The notes under the pieces: generated by a model
Databases searched by the model: none
Seen by the model: only the letters and a program-made list of their open reading frames with translations
What the model was told of the DNA's origin: nothing
Part shown: positions 53,001 to 61,248 of the stretch, piece after piece
Position numbering within the stretch: position 1 is the first letter of the stretch
Layout of the letters: each line of letters begins with the position of its first letter
Assembly (NCBI RefSeq): GCF_040958095.1
Contig: NC_091193.1
Location: 19,620,722 to 19,684,721, forward strand
Direction: 5' to 3'
Length of the DNA stretch: 64,000 nucleotides
Origin: Procambarus clarkii
Taxonomy: Eukaryota > Arthropoda > Malacostraca > Decapoda > Cambaridae
Translations under genes and position numbers: made by a program

Positions 53001-55363
53001 GAACTGCTGACAGAGGCAGAGCCACAGAAAAACGCATGGGTTCAGACACTGAGCAAGCAGCACCTGAAACAAAGCCGGGCTGGGCCGGCCACCATGGAGC
53101 CAGGATAAGAACCCTTCCCTGAAAGAATTTGAAATGAGCCAGGACCTGGAGCAACAGCTGTACAGGGGGAAAGAGGTATAGAAACCCCTACCTCGACCAG
53201 TCCTGCCGAAAACGTTTACCCAACAGCCTCGCAGTCAGGGAACAGCACCACAGACAGAGGAAGGCGCCAAGCCCATATTGACACAGTGGACCTTCTGGGT
53301 GACTGTACATCTGGCAAAGCCTCCTGAAGGACACAGAATCGATCATCCACATTGTGGAAGGGGAAGGAACAGGATAGGCCGGCAGCCAGAACGCAGGACA
53401 TTGCCTGAACTTGAACAGCGCGTAGAGCTAAACCCCGAGAACTCAGCAGAAGAGCTACTCAAAGCAAGCAGCTCGAAGTACTATGAGCACCTGACCAACA
53501 CCCACACAAACAGCGGGCACAACCACACACGGGAAAATCCAGTCAGGAAAGCGAGGCCAGAAGTGACTTCTGACTGCCAAACACATCAGAAGAGAACTGG
53601 GAGGAATGGACAGTGGGCCACACTGTCCACCCCTCCCAATTTGGAGCCTGAACTGGCTACTCCTTCCCGTTGCAGGGTGGGGGGGGGGGTTCCTCTAACG
53701 AGCGGGAGTACTCATTTGCTTGCAGAGTTGCTTGTTTTGATTTGTTTATTTTCTTGCAAGGGAGTTTCTTTGCTCTTTCGGGCTGTAGGTCACGTTTTAC
53801 CAGCTAGTTCCTTGTTTTGGTTCGCCTATCTTTCTGGGCTACTGCTTTGGTCGATGGTGGAATATGACAATACTTAAATGTAAAGTGCTCATATGCCATT
53901 GCTCCCTGCACCTCTCTGAGGGGACCAGGTTTTGGCTCATGGTCTCCGGTAGGCCCAGAACTTCAGTGACTGATGACCCCAAACTAGTAGTAGGCATCCA
54001 TCAATCTCAGGACACTATAGAGTTGTGCTCTGGATTGGCCTCCCATGGCGCAAATCCAGGGTAAGTTATTACAGGGGAGAAGCGGTCACCTATGCAGCAG
54101 GTCCCCCCTCTCCATGGTGCCGAAAGTCTCCAATGAAAGGGCAAACGCCAATATGATTGGTTTCAACGCCGTTGCAGGAACTGTCAGAACGAGGTTGAAG
54201 GCAACAACAAACTGCCCTAGGGGCTCCAGCTCCTGAGTTTACCTCGAAGTTGGTAAAAGAAGGCACAGGGATTCCACAGGGATTCCAAATCTGGAAACCG
54301 CTGTGGTCGGGGCCGGAAAAGATTTTCCCCTCCAGCAAGGGCAAGAACGACCCCCAGTCTCCTGAAGCAGAGCTTGGGGCCACACGAGCCCCTCACCTGT
54401 GGATTCCAGACAAAGATTGTCACACCCCCCCTTTCATCCGAGGCTGGCTTCCTTCATAACCCAGCAGAAAGAAGAGTAATAATTATTAATTGCAATTCTA
54501 TTATTATTATTATAATAATTGTTGTAACTAATAATTATTACTCTCCCTTCTTCTGATCTGAAGTGAAAATAAAATAAAGCTAAGAGTAAGAAAATAAGAT
54601 AAAGTGAAATAAAATCCATTTCTGGGGGAGCCCCGCCAGCTCCCCCAAACTAATAAAGCACATATCAGTTCGGTTAACTTCAGGGAGCCAATGGGGCTCC
54701 CCCCAGATATAGGTTTTATATCACTTTTTGAAGATACCTCAAGAATTGTTAAAGGAAATCATTTAAAATAGGTTATGCATAACATATACTTTATACACTG
54801 TATATAAAATGATCCTAAAATGTATAAAATTTGAGTTTTCTAATACCTGGTGGCAGTTTTAATAACTAATTATTAAAAGTAAAATACAGTACTGTAGTTT
54901 TGTTGGTTCAGTATTTTATTTTGGTTTGTTTCATGATGTGCTCCTACTAAATTCATCTAAATTTAAAAACTTTAGTTTACACACACACAACTATAACTGA
55001 ACAGAGTTTAAGCATCTTCAATTTTATACCTGCATTTGGGTGAGATGATATGTTACAACAGTTGTAACATATCACCTCACCCAAATGCAGGTATAAAATC
55101 GAAGATGTTTAAACTCTGTTCAGTTATAGTTGTGTGTGTGTAAACTAAAGCCTTTGAAAATGTAATAAGTTTTACGAAACGCGTTCAAGTGTCACGTCAG
55201 ACTAGAAATAAAAATGAATTTTGGAGAATTGATTTTTCAGTTACCATCACAGTGAAAAGAAATGTGAGAAACATAGAGAAAATTCGTGTTAGAATTATTA
55301 ATCTTACTTTTTCGGTCATATTTAATAATATATGTCTACAGGAAAGACTGCTACCAAAATATA

Positions 55364-55461
<98 letters not shown>

Positions 55462-55846
55462 GTACCTAGTAGCCAGAACGCACTTCTCAGCCTACTATGC
55501 AAGGCCCGATTTGCCTAATAGGCCAAGTTTTCATGAATTAATTGTTTTTCGACTACCTAACCTACCTAACCTAACCTAACCTAACTTTTTTGGGTACCTA
55601 ACCTAACCTAACCTATAAAGATAGGTTAGGTTAGGTTAGGTCGGGTTGGTTAGGTTCGGTCATATATCTAAGTTAATTTTAACTCCAATAAAAAAAAATG
55701 ACCTCATACATAATGAAATGGGTAGCTTTATCATTTCATAAGCAAAAAATTAGAGAAAATATATTAATTCAGGAAAACTTGGCTTATTAGGCAAATCGGG
55801 CCTTGTATAGTAGGCCGAGAAGTGCGTTCTGGCTATTAGGTACGAC

Positions 55847-55927
<81 letters not shown>

Positions 55928-58831
55928 TATATATTATATATATATTATATATATATATATTCATTGCAAAGAAGAATTTTGCACAAACTGAAAGGATTAA
56001 GAAATAGTTCGATGAACTCTGGAAATTATATAAACTTATTTGGGCTGACTTCTAACCCAATCTGAGACACAAGCTGGAGAATCTACCAACAGGATTCACT
56101 GCATGAAAAGGAAAAGCAGGTTCACTGAAGCATAGGAGAGAAGGGAAAGTGGCAGAAAGCTCTGGCTGGAACCAGGGCTTCTGGCCAAAAGCCTCAGATC
56201 CAGGCTTCTGTAGTGCCTACATGGTTTCTGTAGTGCCTACAAGTTAAGGATGTTGTACTTGTAAAACCATTTGTAGTTGTTACACCCTCTATTCATAAAA
56301 CTCCCTAGTTATCAAGCCTTCTATACTCACTAAACCACTCTGGAATACCCTTCTTGATTGCCCTCATGCAATTGAACCATACCTAGTTAATATATTTTTA
56401 TATTTTTATAGAAAACAGTATACCAGCCAATGCACTACCCAGCATTGAGAGTCCAGATGGTCCAGCCTTTCCTCCACCAGCAACTTATGCTCCTCCTCAA
56501 GATGTTATGAACTTCAATGGATGCTTTAATCCAAGGTGTGTAAACTTAATTAAAAGTTAAAAATAAGTTCATCACTGAATGTGAACATATAAATCCCAGA
56601 TAAGTGGGGGGGCCTCCCCACCATCCTCCTATCTCCAGCCCAGAGCCCCACCCCACCGACAGAGTAACCAGGATCAAATCATGTGAGTGTGGGTCATTGA
56701 GGATTTGAGGCCACCAGTGGGAATGTATCACACACCCACCCATCCACACAAACCTACACCCCCATGCACTCCCACACCTATACAATACTGTACTCCATGT
56801 GGCTGCCACACAGACGTTCGTGCTGCCGTGAAATTCAAATGGACACCAGTGAGCTAGTACCATGATGTTATGCACGAAGGGGGTACATGGGGACCTGGGA
56901 GAATGTTCATAAGCCGAATGTTTGTAAAGTGGGAACTCCCTGTACATACATATAAGAATGTGTGTGTACTGTCTGTTCGAAGTTGGGTCTGATGCTTGGG
57001 GGCTAACCTTCCAAAACTTTGCAGGGTGACAGGTCTTTTTCTGGGGAGGGTCATAAGCAGGCCAGTGTTGAGCTCCATTCTACCCTCCCCAACTTTGCAA
57101 GAAATGTAAATTACACTAATTTTCAACTTTGCTAAATATCATATTCCATCCTCACAAAGATTCGTATAGCATATAATTTTCTACACAGTGATAATGTGTT
57201 AGTTACTCATGTATTATATTTATTGATGAATGTTTATTGAAAATTGTTGTAGGGAGTATAGTGGTGAAGAATATTTAAGTTGGTGAAGGGTCATGGAAAG
57301 TGGTGTGATGCCAGAAAGGTGGTAAAATAAGAGATGGTAGTGAATGATAGGGTAGGTGGCAAAGGGTAATGTTAATGAATGATTGGAAATGTGATGAAGG
57401 GTAGGGAAGGTCGCAAAAGGTATTGAAGGTGGTAAACTAAAAGGAAGGTGATGTATATAGAAAATGTATTGAAGGGTAGGGAAGATAGTGAATGGCAAGA
57501 AAGGAGGGAAGAGTAGGGAAGATGGAGAGGGTTAGAAATTTTGGTGAAGTGTAGAGGAGGTGGTGAAGGGTAGGGAAGGTGTAAAAAGGAGTGAAGGGTT
57601 GGGAAGGCGTTGAAGGGGAGGGAAGGTAGTGAAGGGTGACGGAAGATGGTGAAGGAGACGGAAGGTTTTGAGGCATAGGAAAGGTGGTGAAGGAGACGGA
57701 AGGTTTTGAGGCATAGGAAAGGTGGTGAAGTGTAGGGAATGTGATGAAGGGGTGGAAAGGTGCTAGATAATGAGGAAGTAGGTGAAGGAGAGGGAAGATA
57801 GTGAAGGGTAGGGAAGGTGGTGAAGGCGATGAAGAAGAGGGGAGGTGGTGAAGGGTAATGAAGGTTGTGAAGGAGCAAGAAGTTTGTAGGTGGGAAACCT
57901 AGTGGTGCCTGGGTAGTGATGATGTTTACTGAAATGATAGTGTTTAATGAAAATGATTGCTGTAATTACCTAAGTGTAATTACCAAAGTGTAGTTACAGG
58001 ATGAGAGCTACGCTCGTGGTGTCCCATCTTCCCAGCACTCTTTGTCACATAACACTTTGAAATTACTGACGGTTTTGGCCTCCACCAACTTCTCACCTAA
58101 CTTGTTCCAACTTTCTACCACTCTGTTTACAAAAGTTAATTTTCTTATATTTTTCAGGCAGCTTTGTTTCATTGGTTTAAATCTATGACCTCTTGTTCTT
58201 GAAGTTCCGGGTCTCAGGAATTCTTCCCTATCAATTTTATCGATTCCTGTTACTATTTTGTACGTAGTGATTATATTGCCTCTTTTTCTTCTATCTTCTT
58301 GTTTTTGCATAATTAAAACCATAACCTCTAACATCATCATAAATGTCGTAGCTCAGTCGATTAAGGCAGTGTCTGGGATGCTCCCAGATGCAGGTTCGAA
58401 TCCTCGTCACGGCCCTTGTGGATTTGTTCATAACCTCTAACCTTTCCTAGTAGCTTTTGTCCTTCAGTTCTGGGAGCCACTTAGTGGCATGTCTTTGCAC
58501 CTTTTCCAGTTTGTTGATGTGCTTCTTAAGATATGGGCACCATACAACTGTTGCATATTCCAGCTGTGGTCTAACAAATGTCGTCAGATATAAAAACACA
58601 CACTGACCATGACTCTTCCTTACATGACTCTTTTTCCTTCCTTCCTTCTGTGATGAGGATTGTATGTTATGATGTGATGTGAACACCCAATCATGTGTGT
58701 TATGTAGATAGTTACAGTGTTACAGGTGTGTAGTGAAGCGGGTTAGTGATGATGGTTGTGAGTAATTAAGCCACACAATGTTGTGAGAACAAATATTACA
58801 AAAACTCAAACTATCCACATATGAAGCATGC

Positions 58832-58905
<74 letters not shown>

Positions 58906-58919
58906 TATATTATATATAT

Positions 58920-59017
<98 letters not shown>

Positions 59018-61155
59018 TCGCAAAGGCAGCTGCAAGAACAGTTAGTGATGCAGCGGCCAACATGCTGAAGCCAAAACAGCTCGGGTTTGGCATTCCACAA
59101 GGGTGTGAGGCGGCAGCCCATGCAGCTCGAGCCTTCATCGCCAACATCACAGACGAAAAGGCCCTTATCAAGCTAGATTTAAAAAATGCCTTCAATTTGG
59201 TGCGGAGGGATGCTGTACTCCGTGCGGTTCATAGTCATTTCCCTTCCCTCTACCCTTTTGTACATTCATGCTACAGTATGGATCTTAAGCTACTTTTTGG
59301 CGAACATGAAATTGACTCGCGAGAAGGCGTCCAACAGGGTGACCCCCTTGCTCCTCTCCTTTTCTGCTAAGTCATCAAACAAGTCACAGAGGTCCTGTCC
59401 AGTGAGCTTAACATCTGGTTCTTGGATGATGGTACCCTAGCTGGTTCCCAAGACTCCCTCCCTCCTGGAGGACATCAGAAAAATCCAGGAGCATGGTGCA
59501 GTTTTAGGCCTCACCCTGAACCCTTCTAAATGTGAAATAATATGTTCCAACCAGGGCATCGTAGAGAGAATAGAGGGTCTTCTGCCAAATATCCATAAAA
59601 CTAAACCTGAAGACAGCACACTCCTAGGAGCTCCCCTGGGGTTGAAAGCCATCGATGAGGTCCTTGATAAGAAAATCGCCGACCTTAAAAGGATGGATGG
59701 GAGGATTGAGGATATTGATGCTCATGATGCACTCTACCTCATCACCAGATGTCTGTCCCTCCCCAGGTTAACCTACTTTCTGAGGTGTTCACCACCTCAG
59801 TACAGTAGCCAAAAACTAAGTGAGTATGACCGGTTACTGAAATCAATGCTAGAAAAAGCTCTTAACCTCTCTCTCGATGACCTACAGTGGAAACAAGCCT
59901 CTCTTCCCATAAGACTTGGGGGCCTCAGAGTTCGAACAGCAACGCAAATCGCTGTTCCAGCCTTCCTGTCCTCCTTATCAGCATCTGACGACCTTGTGAA
60001 GGAAATTCTACCTGCCCACTTACATCAGCTGGCAGGTGTACATGATCCCAATTTTACACGCTGTGCCACAGAGTGGGCCTCTCGTGCAGGCCAATCACCT
60101 CAACCACCATCCCCAAAAGCCCACAAGCAATCCAGCTGGGATGGCCCCATTGTAGACCAAGTTGCTGCAGAGTGCCTGGGTGCTGCAACAACACAACACG
60201 ACATTGCTCGCCTCACAGCAGTAGCAGCACCACATGCAGGGGATTTCCTGTTAGCAACCCCAATGTCGGCAACTGGCACGCGTCTCACACCACACGCCCT
60301 CCGAATTGCTGTGGCCCTCCGCCTTGCTGCCCCAATCCACACCAGATATAGGTGTATTTGCGGCGAGGTGGTGGCTGACAGGTACGGCCACCATGGCCTA
60401 CTCTGCCAAAGCACAGGGGGATGGCACTCGAGGCACAATGAAGTTAACGACATCATCAAGAGGAGCCTCACCACAGCTGGATGCCCAGCTGAAAGAGAGC
60501 CCCGTTACCTAACGCCCCGTAACTCTGATGCTCTTATTGGTCGCCCGGATGGTATCACAGTGAACCCCTGGAAGAATGGCAAGCAGTTGGTATGGGACTA
60601 CACGTGCGTATCAACCCTGGCTAACACCTACATTAACCTCAGTGTTGCACAACCAGGTGGCGCTGCCACCCACAGGGAAGCAGCCAAATCCCGTAAGTAT
60701 AGAGAACTGGATCACCACTACAATTTTGTCCCCATTGCTTCTGAGACACTCGGCGCCTGGGGTAAAAGTGCTACCAGTTTTTTGAAGGAACTGGGTTCTA
60801 GGCTCATTGAAACAACAAGGGACCCAAGAGCTGCAAGCTTTCTTTTCCAGCGCCTCAGTGTGGCGATACAGAGGGGAAATACGCACTGCATCCAGGGTTC
60901 CTGCCCGCCATCTGAGGAGCTGGAGGAACTCGACAACCTATGATAACCATCTTCGTAACCCATATGTAACTCCTTTTTTGTAACAAAGTTCAAATAAAGT
61001 AAATATATATGTGTACATACAAAAGAATGGGGGTGGTAGGAGAAGATAATATTAGTGTTCAGTGAGAAACCACAAGGTCTCCTCTGAATACTTTTTATTT
61101 TCTTCTCCGAGGCTATGGGTCCCCACATTGGCACCAGAGGTGGTACCCTCACAAA

Positions 61156-61248
<93 letters not shown>

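Noticed and set aside
52383..53154. Minus-strand Cys/Ser/Phe-rich frames in the 2.8-kb fold-back unit
   Set aside because: They overlap + strand frames of similar length, and the biased AAG/ACC composition keeps stops rare on both strands.
56905..56935. DNA transposon terminus near AAGTGGGAACTCC
   Set aside because: No inverted partner was found in the window.
57220..57878. Several Pro/Ser/Phe-rich minus-strand frames
   Set aside because: All are readings of the purine-rich minisatellite in three frames.
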